From Paenibacillus xylanilyticus (lineage in GTDB: Bacteria > Bacillota > Bacilli > Paenibacillales > Paenibacillaceae): a stretch of DNA of 64,000 nt. This document shows, one piece after another, positions 8,114 to 17,281 of the stretch. Each line of letters begins with the position of its first letter. Position 1 is the first letter of the stretch. The stretch covers positions 186,001 to 250,000 of the forward strand of contig NZ_JABMCB010000177.1 in assembly GCF_013359935.1 (NCBI RefSeq), given 5' to 3'. The notes below the pieces were generated by a model. The model saw only the letters and a list, made by a program, of their open reading frames with translations. It searched no databases and had not been told where the DNA came from. The position numbers and the translations under genes were made by a program.

Positions 8114-10764
8114 TTGCCGTCTCCTCCATAATCAGCTTCTTTACTGTGCTGTCCGTTCAGCTGTGAGCTAACCTGAAGGGCTTCCTTCACAGCACCAATC
8201 CGGTAACCGGATGAGACATAACGAATCCGATAGGACCTATCCAGCACAACAAGGTGAGGATACCCTGACTCTGTCGCTCCAGAGCTTCGGAGCAGTTCAG
8301 GCAATGAACCAGCATTTGCCTCTCCCAGTCTGATTTGTGGCGGCAGCATCTCCTGCTGTTCGCTTTTCAATTTTTTGCTTGTACCCAAAGAGCCTGTAAT
8401 TAATATTATCGGCACATCCCGCTCCGCCAGTTCCTCCCTAAGATCAGCAAGTTCTTTCAGCAAATGCATGGTCGGTTCTCGCTCTGGTTCAATCCAGGAC
8501 AGCAATACGCTTGAAGCCGTTCCACTCAGACTGTGGTCAAGTGCAGCTGCGCTTCCATCCTGCCATTGCAGTTCCATATTCTGATCCACTGTTCCAAGGA
8601 CAGGAATCTCTTCTTCTGTGCTGCGGAAGGTTACGGTAACTCGGACTTCCTCCCCTTCTTTTAACTCAAAATAAGTAAATCGTGATCTCACCGTGCCATC
8701 TTTCAGACGAATCCCTGTTGTCATGCGATAAAATCCTTCCTCTGCTGCCAGAGGCTCGGCAAACAGCTTCGTCTCTCCATACGGAAAGTGCAGAGTCACG
8801 TATTTCCCCTGAACAAGGCGGGCAATGGAAATATTCTGGTAATAGGAAGCCACCGGCGTGTTCCGTTCTGCCTCTTTCTGCTCAAGACGAATAGTCCCTG
8901 TCCGCTCCTTCACCTCTTCCTTGCCGCCAAGATCTGCAAAGATCCAGCTGCCTCCATGCCAGTACTGCGGCTTGCGTTCACTTGGATGCAGACGGGAAGG
9001 AATGCCGAGACTGCGACAAATCGAAACAAACAGGATTGCCAGAGACTCTTCATCTCCAGCCATTAACCGATAGGTCCCTGCTGCTGTACCCTTGCCTTTC
9101 AGATTGGGCAGATCCTCCGAATGAACGTATTTCTCCTTGAGTCTTGCAGCAAGAAGTGAAGGATTTTTCACCATTTCATCTTTCTCTTCTTGAGTAAAGG
9201 CTGTCTGAAACCGCTCTTTGTATTCGCCAAGCATTTCGAATGAAACACGTGGACATAGTACGTAGGGAATAAACAAGGTGTCCGGCAGCATGCCGCGGAG
9301 AGGAAGCGAATAATTCAAGTGATCATGCAGCACCGGGCGGAACGTATCAATCAAATCCTTACTGTTCAGCGATTCCAGCAGGAGCAGCGGCCACTCCCCG
9401 TGCTCCGGGGTGCTTTCTTTGAGAAATTCGGCAATTTCCTGTCCATTTCCGCGCGCTTTTTGCATAACGTCCCATACTCTTGCCTCTGGAAGACCCAGCT
9501 GCCGGGATAGATTCATGCTCTCCCTCTTTGTTATAAATGCAGCTTCAAACGCTGTGCGAATATCCGCTCCCTCTTTCAACCGCTGCTGATGCAGCGACTC
9601 TGCTTCTTCTGTAAGTTCCGGCAGGTTCTCGCCCTCCGTCACGGACGGAGGAACCATATCGTAATCGACGATTCCACTCTCTTGCTTGGGCTGTCTTTGC
9701 AGGTCCAGCACAAGTTCCAACCGATCCGTTTCAGCAATCGTCACCTTGCGCTCCTGCCACTGCCCTTGAAATACCGCACGGATAAGCAGATCTCCGAATC
9801 CCGTTTTGAAGACCACTTGTCCGTCTTCTTCTGTCACGAGTTCTGCAATCGGATAAAATTCAGCCATGTTGTACAGCTCGAATCGCACGGCAGCTCCCTT
9901 CACTGCCGCTCCGGTTTGATCCTTGACCGAAACAGTCACCTCTCTTGTCGGGGCATAGTTCTCCAGGAGATTCAGCTCGGTGTACCATTCTGTCGCAAGC
10001 GTAACATCTTCCGGACCATGATAGTTGCCAAGCACTCTCGTATTCATCAGCATCGAGCGACGTGCAGGCGGCGTAAACCATCCCTGGTTTAGCCTCGCTT
10101 CCGGTTCACATGCCCCGATATAATACCAGATTCCGTCAGCCCACGCTTCCACCCAGGCATGATTGTCATCACAGTGGGCCCAGCGAGGGGTATATACCTG
10201 ACGGGCAGGAATTCCAATGCTGCGCAGTGCGGTTACCGCGAGCGTTGATTCTTCTCCGCAGCGGCCCTTTGCACTCCGTATCATCGTCAGCGGGGAAACG
10301 GTTCTAAGGTCACTACCGGTATAGACTGCCTTTTCGTGACACCAGTAGTTAGCCTCCAGTATCGCTTCTGCCATCGTGAGCGGCATGATGCGCTGTCCCA
10401 GTTCTTCGTAGAAGATCCCTCGGCAATCCTCTATATTTTCCGTATTCACCCGGCATGGCAGGACAAAATGCAGGAACAATTCATCCGGTACCCGCTGGCC
10501 CCACGGAACCTCACGCCGTATCTGCAGTGTTGATCTCACATGACTCAGAAAAAGCGCACCCGGAACATCTGCCAGATCCTGAAGCGGACTGTAAGCATAC
10601 ACAAACTTGAGTGCCCACTCTTCTTCCTCAGACAGCGGCTCCCGAAACACGGAAAAAATTTCGTCAGCCCGGGCTCCGACAAACTCCTTTTTGATGCGAA
10701 GCTTGTCTTCAATACGATTCATCTCTTCAGGAGTAAGTGAAAATACCGACGTTTGCACACTCAT
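8110..10764 (-). CDS. Large transglutaminase-like protein, internally duplicated
   Basis: An 884-residue protein. Residues about 40-230 hold a transglutaminase-superfamily domain with a Cys-His-acidic triad: Cys169 in GRCGEES, His202 in DNHAWVE and probably Glu220 in GACEPE. A beta-sandwich insert follows (about 265-345). A second half repeats the pattern: PDTLFIPYVLCPRV matches PDELFLHFVLPCRV in the first half, and AGDEES (Asp571) occupies the place of RCGEES, so the second copy lacks the nucleophile. The C-terminus (about 755-870) resembles a thioredoxin fold without CxxC. There is no signal peptide. GGAGAGGG precedes the chosen ATG, which overlaps the upstream stop. The superfamily includes proteases and peptide:N-glycanases; the true reaction is unknown. 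Confidence 0.85.
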   Translation of the reverse strand: MSVQTSVFSLTPEEMNRIEDKLRIKKEFVGARADEIFSVFREPLSEEEEWALKFVYAYSPLQDLADVPGALFLSHVRSTLQIRREVPWGQRVPDELFLHFVLPCRVNTENIEDCRGIFYEELGQRIMPLTMAEAILEANYWCHEKAVYTGSDLRTVSPLTMIRSAKGRCGEESTLAVTALRSIGIPARQVYTPRWAHCDDNHAWVEAWADGIWYYIGACEPEARLNQGWFTPPARRSMLMNTRVLGNYHGPEDVTLATEWYTELNLLENYAPTREVTVSVKDQTGAAVKGAAVRFELYNMAEFYPIAELVTEEDGQVVFKTGFGDLLIRAVFQGQWQERKVTIAETDRLELVLDLQRQPKQESGIVDYDMVPPSVTEGENLPELTEEAESLHQQRLKEGADIRTAFEAAFITKRESMNLSRQLGLPEARVWDVMQKARGNGQEIAEFLKESTPEHGEWPLLLLESLNSKDLIDTFRPVLHDHLNYSLPLRGMLPDTLFIPYVLCPRVSFEMLGEYKERFQTAFTQEEKDEMVKNPSLLAARLKEKYVHSEDLPNLKGKGTAAGTYRLMAGDEESLAILFVSICRSLGIPSRLHPSERKPQYWHGGSWIFADLGGKEEVKERTGTIRLEQKEAERNTPVASYYQNISIARLVQGKYVTLHFPYGETKLFAEPLAAEEGFYRMTTGIRLKDGTVRSRFTYFELKEGEEVRVTVTFRSTEEEIPVLGTVDQNMELQWQDGSAAALDHSLSGTASSVLLSWIEPEREPTMHLLKELADLREELAERDVPIILITGSLGTSKKLKSEQQEMLPPQIRLGEANAGSLPELLRSSGATESGYPHLVVLDRSYRIRYVSSGYRIGAVKEALQVSSQLNGQHSKEADYGGDGK

Positions 10765-11798
10765 ACCATATCCCTCTCCTTCCACAGGTTTCCGTCCTCG
10801 CGAATGACCCATCTTCCGGCCCCGTCCGCAGTTGCAGCTGAAATTTGAAACAGGTGGTCCGCAGCATAAACCTCAGGATGTACTTCCACATCCGGAATCC
10901 AGTCGAGCAGTGACAGATCTTGCGTAAACGTCCCATTCAGCGCCCTGTAATTACGCTGCAGGTAATACAGCTTTCTCAGCTCCCATTTAATGCGTTCGTC
11001 CTGCGGCATTACAAAATCGTCCGGACCGTCTTCATTTACGAACACAACATACCCCCACAGTTCGGGATAATGCATATTAATGAGTCCCATCGGTGACCAG
11101 ACCCAGTTGTCCTCGGGATACGGCTTTCCAGTACCGGGATTAATCACTTTGCGGTAAGTACCCTCCACCACTTCTACCTGCCACTCCACCCGTGAGAAAT
11201 TGACTCTCCAGAATTCACCTGGCAGCGGTGCCCGGTGTTCCTTCGCACACTCTTTCAGGCTGGTCCATGGAATAGCAACCTCAACAGACCATTTCCGGTT
11301 ATTCACTTCCGGGCGATTCAGCTCACCATCAATATATACGGCTGTCTTCAGCCCTTTCAGATCCCAGCTGTCCAGCGGCGGACCTCCGTCCCTGTAAGGC
11401 TTGACCAAGAGCAGATCCCAGACCGTACCAAGCGCATTGATTTCAAATTCATAATAACCGTGGCTGTCCCCGTCAGGATCAATGAAGATTTCAAAATCGT
11501 TGTCGTAAAAAATGACGGAATCGCGTTCGGTTAACGTCGCCCAGATCTGGTCTTCCCAAAGCTCGGCCCCGAAATAAAAATGTTCATCATCCCACAGCAT
11601 CTTAACCCGTGTATCCTTCGCGGGAGCAGGACGAAGGTCTCCTTCAATATCGACAAACGTGTCCGTCCATTCCGCCTGATTCCAGAAAGGTTTGTCCAGC
11701 CTTCCATCAAGCACCAGCTCACCTTCTGCGCGGCGGCAAATATAGTGTTTGGGCTGATAGGCATCCATATGAGGAATGGGTACGCCACTTAGCATCAT
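10761..11798 (-). CDS. CBM9/DOMON-like carbohydrate-binding protein
   Basis: A 345-residue protein whose bulk matches the family 9 carbohydrate-binding (DOMON-related) beta sandwich: GELVLDGRLDKPFWNQA, then DTRVKMLWDDEHFYFGAEL, DNDFEIFIDPDGDSHGYYEFE and VEVAIPWTSL. These blocks are typical of stand-alone CBM9-like proteins. It has no signal peptide, which is odd for a sugar-binding module and suggests action inside the cell, perhaps with the co-encoded enzymes. The start follows GGAGGG by 6 bases. It begins 14 bases after the fucosidase stop, and its own stop overlaps the start of the transglutaminase-like gene. Confidence 0.82.
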   Translation of the reverse strand: MMLSGVPIPHMDAYQPKHYICRRAEGELVLDGRLDKPFWNQAEWTDTFVDIEGDLRPAPAKDTRVKMLWDDEHFYFGAELWEDQIWATLTERDSVIFYDNDFEIFIDPDGDSHGYYEFEINALGTVWDLLLVKPYRDGGPPLDSWDLKGLKTAVYIDGELNRPEVNNRKWSVEVAIPWTSLKECAKEHRAPLPGEFWRVNFSRVEWQVEVVEGTYRKVINPGTGKPYPEDNWVWSPMGLINMHYPELWGYVVFVNEDGPDDFVMPQDERIKWELRKLYYLQRNYRALNGTFTQDLSLLDWIPDVEVHPEVYAADHLFQISAATADGAGRWVIREDGNLWKERDMV

Positions 11799-11812
11799 TA
11801 CGATCCCTCCAT

Positions 11813-13099
11813 TTAGTTATGAGTAACGACCGCTCCTGATCCACCGTACATGTTAACCTTGTCATCAAACTCCAGCTTCACTACAGTGGTCAGTTCATGT
11901 GTATCTTCACCGGTCAGATGAATCCAAGTTGTTCCGGGGATTTGGAACCATGGCACTCCGCCATGAATGTCATACGTCAGTTCTTTGCCAGAATGCAGTA
12001 CGGATACTTTTTTGATTTTATTGCAAAGTCCCTTCACACAGATGGTTTCCTTCGGATCCCCATGTACAAAAAGATAGAGCGTCTTTTCATCTGCCGAAAG
12101 AGTACTTCCGTCTCCGTAATACCGGCTCATGATCCCTTCCCTTGACCCATAGACCGCTTCTTCATGCGCTCTGATCCAGTCGCCGAGTCCAAGCAGGATC
12201 GCTTCCTGTCTCTCATCAATCGTACCGTCCTCCTTTGGCCCGATATCAAGCAGCATGTTGCCGCCCATGGAGATGCAGTCACAAAACATGCGTATGATCT
12301 GATGCAGTGATTTATAATGTTGATCTGTTGGAACGTACCCCCAAGAGGAGTTGATCGTTGTGCAAAATTCCCATGGCCCGTCCGGTCGCGTAATCGGAAG
12401 CCCCTGTTCCGGTGTCTTGTAATCCCCATGCCCCTGCAGGCGTGAATTGATGATGAGGTCCGGCTGCAGCGATTTCAAATACTGTTTGAATTCAGGCAGG
12501 TTCCACTGCTCCTCGCTTCGTTCCCAATCCCCGTCAAACCACAGCAGATCTACCTTACCGAACCCGGTAAGCAGTTCTTTCAGTTGATGGTTGTTAAACT
12601 CAAGGAACTTCTGCCATTTTGCTTCATCCTGAATCCCGTCCACGGGAGAAGAAAACGGATTGGCAGAACCAGGATCATCCGGAACCTTGCCACCTTCATA
12701 TACACTTGGGTAATCCGGGTGAGACCAGTCGATCAGCGAGTAGTAGAGTCCGAGCCGAAGTCCCCTTGCCGAGACCGCATCCGCATATTCTTTGACGATA
12801 TCACGTGCAGCCGCTGTCTTCTTTACGGTGTTCAAATCACTGTACTGTGTGTCCCACAGAGCTACCCCGTCATGATGCTTGGTTGTCAGCACAGCGTACT
12901 TGGCACCCGATTTCTCTATCAGGTCAGCCCACGCAGACGCATCAAATTTGGAGGCAGTAAATCCTTCCATCTGTTTCATGTAATCGTCATAAGTCATGCG
13001 TCCATTGTAGAATGACCACGATTCCGCTACCCCGTCAACTGCATAAATTCCATAGTGAATAAAAATCCCCAGCTTCGCATCCTCGAACCATTTTTGCAT
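11813..13099 (-). CDS. GH29 alpha-L-fucosidase, cytoplasmic
   Basis: Retaining alpha-L-fucosidase of glycoside hydrolase family 29, 428 residues. Visible family features are AKLGIFIHYGIYAV near the N-terminus, AKYAVLTTKHHDGVALWD, the catalytic nucleophile Asp189 in LLWFDGDW, and the NMLLDIGPKEDG block. A short beta-sandwich tail follows. No signal peptide. I chose the ATG at 13099, nine bases after AAAGGTG; earlier in-frame starts would add an unlikely hydrophobic lead. It is first in the enzyme operon and divergent from the AraC-type regulator. Fucose removal inside the cell fits import of a fucosylated oligosaccharide or glycopeptide by the adjacent ABC system. Confidence 0.9.
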   Translation of the reverse strand: MQKWFEDAKLGIFIHYGIYAVDGVAESWSFYNGRMTYDDYMKQMEGFTASKFDASAWADLIEKSGAKYAVLTTKHHDGVALWDTQYSDLNTVKKTAAARDIVKEYADAVSARGLRLGLYYSLIDWSHPDYPSVYEGGKVPDDPGSANPFSSPVDGIQDEAKWQKFLEFNNHQLKELLTGFGKVDLLWFDGDWERSEEQWNLPEFKQYLKSLQPDLIINSRLQGHGDYKTPEQGLPITRPDGPWEFCTTINSSWGYVPTDQHYKSLHQIIRMFCDCISMGGNMLLDIGPKEDGTIDERQEAILLGLGDWIRAHEEAVYGSREGIMSRYYGDGSTLSADEKTLYLFVHGDPKETICVKGLCNKIKKVSVLHSGKELTYDIHGGVPWFQIPGTTWIHLTGEDTHELTTVVKLEFDDKVNMYGGSGAVVTHN

Positions 13100-13181
13100 G
13101 ATCATCCACACCTTTTCCTCTACGATATTGAAACCCGTGCGTAACCCTTTCAAAAAAGCTATGTGCAAACCATTTTTTTAT

Positions 13182-13190
13182 TGCTATCAT
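13182..13190 (+). promoter_or_regulatory. Candidate extended -10 for the AraC-type regulator
   Basis: TGCTATCAT matches the extended -10 pattern TGnTATnAT and lies about 45 bases before the regulator start, in the short divergent region shared with the fucosidase operon. No good -35 is seen. Confidence 0.35.
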
Positions 13191-13235
13191 TTATAAGAAA
13201 TGGCGATTCTCCAATGGAAGGAGGCAGCATTTTAC

Positions 13236-15524
13236 GTGCGAATGGACTATTTCAAATCCAAGCTGTTCCTGAAGTACATTTGGTCCTACCTGTTCATTCT
13301 GCTAATTCCTCTCGCGTTCATGACCGTGTTCATCTATGAAAATGCCGTCAAAACCCTCCGCACTGAAATTGAAAGCTCACGTCTGGCCCAGCTATCTCAA
13401 ACCAAAGTAACCATTGACAGTCGCATGAAAGAGCTCAGCGAGATCGCTTCCCGGATTTCTTACGACAACCGGCTCTCTTCCTATCGGGTCACCAATACGC
13501 AGACCAGCCCTGAAGCCATTCGTGCACTGGATCAGTACAAGGCGACCAGCTCCATGATTGATGAAATCTATCTTTATTTCCATGATGACAAACGCATATA
13601 CTCCAGCAAAGGCCTGACCGACTTTGAGGTGTTTGCCGACAATCTCAGCTTCGAGAGCTGGGACAAGCAGTCCTTGTATAACGATCTAAACGAAACCAAG
13701 CATCCTACCGTAAGACCGGCCGATGTGGTGACCAAAACCGGGGGAGTGCGGGACCGCAAGCTCGCCTATCTTATTCCAATAACTCCAAACAGTCTGAATC
13801 CGCATGCCACTGTCATGGTTTTTATCAAGGAGTCACAGATTACAGATCTGATTGATTCCATTCTGGGAAACTATCAAGGCTTGACCTTTGTTCTTGATGT
13901 TGAAGGACAGATTCTTGCCGCCAACTATCAGGGGGATACACTTAGCACAAATGCATCCGCTGCCTTATTCAATACCATCACACCAGGCATCCAGGAACGG
14001 AGGCTGGACGGCAAAGATCATTCCATCGTATCTGTCCAATCCGAATCCAACGGCTGGACCTATATGACTGTGATGCCAAGCTCCCAATTCTTCAGCAGTG
14101 TACTGGATGTCCGCAGTTTCATGATGCTGATCCTAGGCATCGTAGTGCTAGTCGGAGTCGCCGTAGCTCTCGTTCTGGCCAGAATGCAGTATCAGCCGAT
14201 CTCTACCCTGGTCGAATTCGCCTCCTCCCGCTTTCCGGAAAAGAAGAATGCCGGAGAGCCTGGATATGCCAATGAACTGGAACGGATTCGTTCCGCTTTG
14301 CAAAATTACAGCTCCCGCATCGATTTACAGGAACCGTTTGCCCGCAATCAGTACTTGTCCACACTGATCAATTTCGGAAATTCAGATCCGTTGTCCCCTG
14401 AACTGATGCAGCTGTTCGATCTGAAGCTGGACAAGGACACTCTGTTTGTCATGGTCATCGGCTGGAATGGGTCCAAGCACTCCGATATGGAGCTGCGCCG
14501 CCGTATTGCGAGTTGTCTTGCCCATATCGAGCTGCCGGACCTGCAAGCAACAGGTTATGGTGTTGAACTGCCACAGCTGGATCGATTCGGTGTGATCATG
14601 AGTTTTGATGCCATAGAAGGACTGGAGGAGATATCCTCCATCAAACAAATCATGGAGCACGTTCGCGGCATGCTGCTGGACACATTGTCCATCGCACCGA
14701 TGATCGCTGCCGGAAGCGGTTATCGGCAGCTTCACGAGTTGAATCAATCGTACATCGAGGCCTGCTCTGCCTTTGATCTGCTCGTGCCAGGGGAATTCGG
14801 GACCTCTGCGCTATTTGAAGAAATGTCCAAGACACCAAGCCATTCCTTCTGGATTCCGAACCACATGCAGCTAAAGCTGGCCCAGAGTCTGAAGCAGGGT
14901 AATTCCGATGTCGCCTCCCAGATGATTCGCTCTTCCGTGAGTAGTCTGCAGTCTTCCATGCTGCCAGCACTGCTTGTACGCTGTATCAGCTTTGATCTGC
15001 TGAACACGATATTAAAGACAGCTTCGGAGCTCGGAGAGCATCATATGCTCCAACAGATTGCTCCCAACATGGTATTTAGCAGCTCGCTGGACGAGCTTGA
15101 ATCGGTCCTGCTCTCGCTTGCCTCCCAGCTATGCGCCGAGGTGAACCAGGATACACAGCAGGAAGAACAAACATTAATAGACCGAATTGTAGACTATATC
15201 GACACCCATTTTACGGATCACAATCTAAGCCTGGATACGCTTGCCTATGAATTCGAAGTGTCTCCTTCACATGTCAGCCGTTCCTTCAAGGAAAAGACTG
15301 GCATTAATTTCATCCAATACATTTGGCAAAAACGACTCGACAGAGTGTTTCATCAGCTGAAAACAACGGATACCCCCTTGAAAGATCTCATTCAGGAAGT
15401 CGGGTATCTGGATACACCAAATTTTATCCGCAAATTCAAGAAAGAAACTGGGCTTACCCCGGGACAATACCGCAAGCTTCATCGCACCACAACCAGTGAT
15501 GCAGGGGCTGACTCTGCCAGCTAA
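13236..15524 (+). CDS. Membrane-anchored AraC-family regulator
   Basis: A 762-residue sensor-regulator fusing an extracytoplasmic sensing domain to a DNA-binding domain. A first membrane segment lies at about 12-34 and a second at about 292-318. They enclose a Cache-like sensing region. A cytoplasmic linker leads to the C-terminal AraC double helix-turn-helix at about 647-748 (LSLDTLAYEFEVSPSHVSRS, then IQEVGYLDTPNFIRKFKKET). In Paenibacillus and Bacillus such genes usually control adjacent lplABC-type sugar importers. GTG 13236 is 11 bases after AAGGAGG; ATG 13200 lies upstream of that site and is unlikely. It sits between the importer and the enzyme operon and probably controls both. Confidence 0.9.
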   Translation: MRMDYFKSKLFLKYIWSYLFILLIPLAFMTVFIYENAVKTLRTEIESSRLAQLSQTKVTIDSRMKELSEIASRISYDNRLSSYRVTNTQTSPEAIRALDQYKATSSMIDEIYLYFHDDKRIYSSKGLTDFEVFADNLSFESWDKQSLYNDLNETKHPTVRPADVVTKTGGVRDRKLAYLIPITPNSLNPHATVMVFIKESQITDLIDSILGNYQGLTFVLDVEGQILAANYQGDTLSTNASAALFNTITPGIQERRLDGKDHSIVSVQSESNGWTYMTVMPSSQFFSSVLDVRSFMMLILGIVVLVGVAVALVLARMQYQPISTLVEFASSRFPEKKNAGEPGYANELERIRSALQNYSSRIDLQEPFARNQYLSTLINFGNSDPLSPELMQLFDLKLDKDTLFVMVIGWNGSKHSDMELRRRIASCLAHIELPDLQATGYGVELPQLDRFGVIMSFDAIEGLEEISSIKQIMEHVRGMLLDTLSIAPMIAAGSGYRQLHELNQSYIEACSAFDLLVPGEFGTSALFEEMSKTPSHSFWIPNHMQLKLAQSLKQGNSDVASQMIRSSVSSLQSSMLPALLVRCISFDLLNTILKTASELGEHHMLQQIAPNMVFSSSLDELESVLLSLASQLCAEVNQDTQQEEQTLIDRIVDYIDTHFTDHNLSLDTLAYEFEVSPSHVSRSFKEKTGINFIQYIWQKRLDRVFHQLKTTDTPLKDLIQEVGYLDTPNFIRKFKKETGLTPGQYRKLHRTTTSDAGADSAS

Positions 15525-15532
15525 TGAATAGG

Positions 15533-15587
15533 AAAGCCAACATGCGATCGTTAAGGATTGCGGTCGATGTTGGCTTTCTTTTTTTTC
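15533..15587 (+). terminator. Terminator of the AraC-type regulator
   Basis: AAAGCCAACAT pairs with ATGTTGGCTTT and is followed by CTTTTTTTT. It lies between the convergent regulator and substrate-binding protein genes. Confidence 0.88.
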
Positions 15588-15622
15588 ATTTCCAAAGGTC
15601 GGTTAATGGAATTCGCTGACGA

Positions 15623-17242
15623 TTATTGACCCGCAGCATTCCAGGTATCGTAAACTTCCTGATAGATTTCCTGAATCCGGTCTCCTCCCATCTTCTTCAT
15701 TTGTTCGACATAGCCATCCCAATTGGACAATGGCTCTTCCCCGGTTACAAACTTCGCTTCCATCTGCTTGACATACGTATTCAGGTCAGACAACAGTGCT
15801 GAAGCTTCATCCTGCTGTTCGGTGGTCAAATAAGCATTCGGGAACGGTGCTTTACCAATCGGTATGAGCTTTTCCTGATTTTCCTTTGCAATCCACTCGT
15901 CAAATTCAGTCGTAAGGCCCTTCGTGAGTTCCGGCGAATTATGACCTGGAGTCAACATGCCAAAGTTTGGAGTAATGGTGCCTCTGTACTCTTCACGGTC
16001 GCCGCCTCCCGGAACAGGCAACCATTCTTTTTCATGCGTGTCTTTGTTGGTATACTTCCACAGCGTGCCTTCAGGACCTTGATTAAAGAGCGTTTGTCCC
16101 TCAACGGAGTACAAATAGTCGATCCAGCGCATGGTTGCTTCCGGATGCTCATTCACACTTGTGATGGCAAATGTCCCATTCGCGGAGAGGCCCGGATGCA
16201 TTCCATAAACAGGAGTTCCTGCAATATCACTCGCCACCGGTGTCATCAGCGGATTCTTCATTGCCGCGTCCGGGTCGCCGCCCAGCGTAAAGTAGGAGAA
16301 ATAGTCATTAAAGAGAGCAATTTGATTGTTTTCTCCCTTGGCTTTTTTCTGCTCAGGCGTCTGGGAGAAAGTCTCGTGATCCAGCAGATCCTCTTTCCAC
16401 AATCGATTCATGAATTCCAGATAACCTTTGTAACCTTCCTGCATCGGACTGTAGAACACCTTGTCTTGTTTATCCACGTATACAACAGGGTCATAGATCC
16501 CCCAGAAGCCTAGAAAGTACATTCTCAGATCGTCCAGCTTCACGGAAGTCAGCGGAATTTCATCAGCTTGGCCGTTGCCATTCGGATCTTCAGTCTTTAC
16601 CCGCTTCAGTAATGCATACAATTCCTCTGTCGTCTTCGGCAGTTCCTTCACGCCAAGCGCTTCCAGCATACTGCCGTTATACCACATCGGGCTGCGATAC
16701 CAGACTGCAGCACTGTCAATGAAAGGAAGGGCGTAAATATGTCCTTCGGGAGTTGTGAACGATTTTCGAATGTCCGGATTTTCATCAAACAACTTTTTAA
16801 TGTTTGGAGCATATCCCCCATCAATGTACGGCTCAAGCGGAACAAGCGAACCTTGGGTACCGTAGGTCACCTGCTCTGCAGGTGTAAGGTCGGCTCCGTA
16901 CAGTACATCAGGCAAATCACCACTTGCAAAGACAAGGTTTTTCTTGGTTGCAAAGCTGTCAATCGGAGTGAGCTGGAATTCAAACTTGATGTTCGTAAGC
17001 TTTTCCGCTTCCTGAATGACCGGCATCGTATTCCAATCCGCAACGCCTACATCCTGAGACATCATGGTCAATGTGATCGGTTCCTCCACAATAGGAAAAC
17101 CCTCTTGTTTTACCCCTGTCTCTTCCGGTGTCCCCGGTTCAGCGGTTGAACCGCCATCAGGAGAGGTTCCGCATGCCGCAAGCATGCTTGCAGCAAGGAT
17201 CAAACTTAGAAGAACCGTTGACTTCTTGTGAGCTCTCTTCAT
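15623..17242 (-). CDS. ABC importer substrate-binding lipoprotein
   Basis: Extracytoplasmic sugar-binding protein of 539 residues, the LplA-type large class used for complex oligosaccharides. It has a lipoprotein signal peptide with lipobox LAAC (Cys at about 25), a low-complexity linker rich in Gly, Pro and Glu, then the binding domain. DPNGNGQADEIP (about 213-224) is the calcium-loop motif common in this class. The ATG follows AGGGAG. It is last in the importer operon, 40 bases after the second permease. No ATPase gene is adjacent, as usual for this class, which relies on a shared MsmX-type ATPase elsewhere. The ligand is inferred to be a fucosylated or GlcNAc-containing glycan from the enzyme operon. 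Confidence 0.92.
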   Translation of the reverse strand: MKRAHKKSTVLLSLILAASMLAACGTSPDGGSTAEPGTPEETGVKQEGFPIVEEPITLTMMSQDVGVADWNTMPVIQEAEKLTNIKFEFQLTPIDSFATKKNLVFASGDLPDVLYGADLTPAEQVTYGTQGSLVPLEPYIDGGYAPNIKKLFDENPDIRKSFTTPEGHIYALPFIDSAAVWYRSPMWYNGSMLEALGVKELPKTTEELYALLKRVKTEDPNGNGQADEIPLTSVKLDDLRMYFLGFWGIYDPVVYVDKQDKVFYSPMQEGYKGYLEFMNRLWKEDLLDHETFSQTPEQKKAKGENNQIALFNDYFSYFTLGGDPDAAMKNPLMTPVASDIAGTPVYGMHPGLSANGTFAITSVNEHPEATMRWIDYLYSVEGQTLFNQGPEGTLWKYTNKDTHEKEWLPVPGGGDREEYRGTITPNFGMLTPGHNSPELTKGLTTEFDEWIAKENQEKLIPIGKAPFPNAYLTTEQQDEASALLSDLNTYVKQMEAKFVTGEEPLSNWDGYVEQMKKMGGDRIQEIYQEVYDTWNAAGQ

Positions 17243-17281
17243 GACAACAACTCCCTTTTCGGATGATATATATGGTATAGA

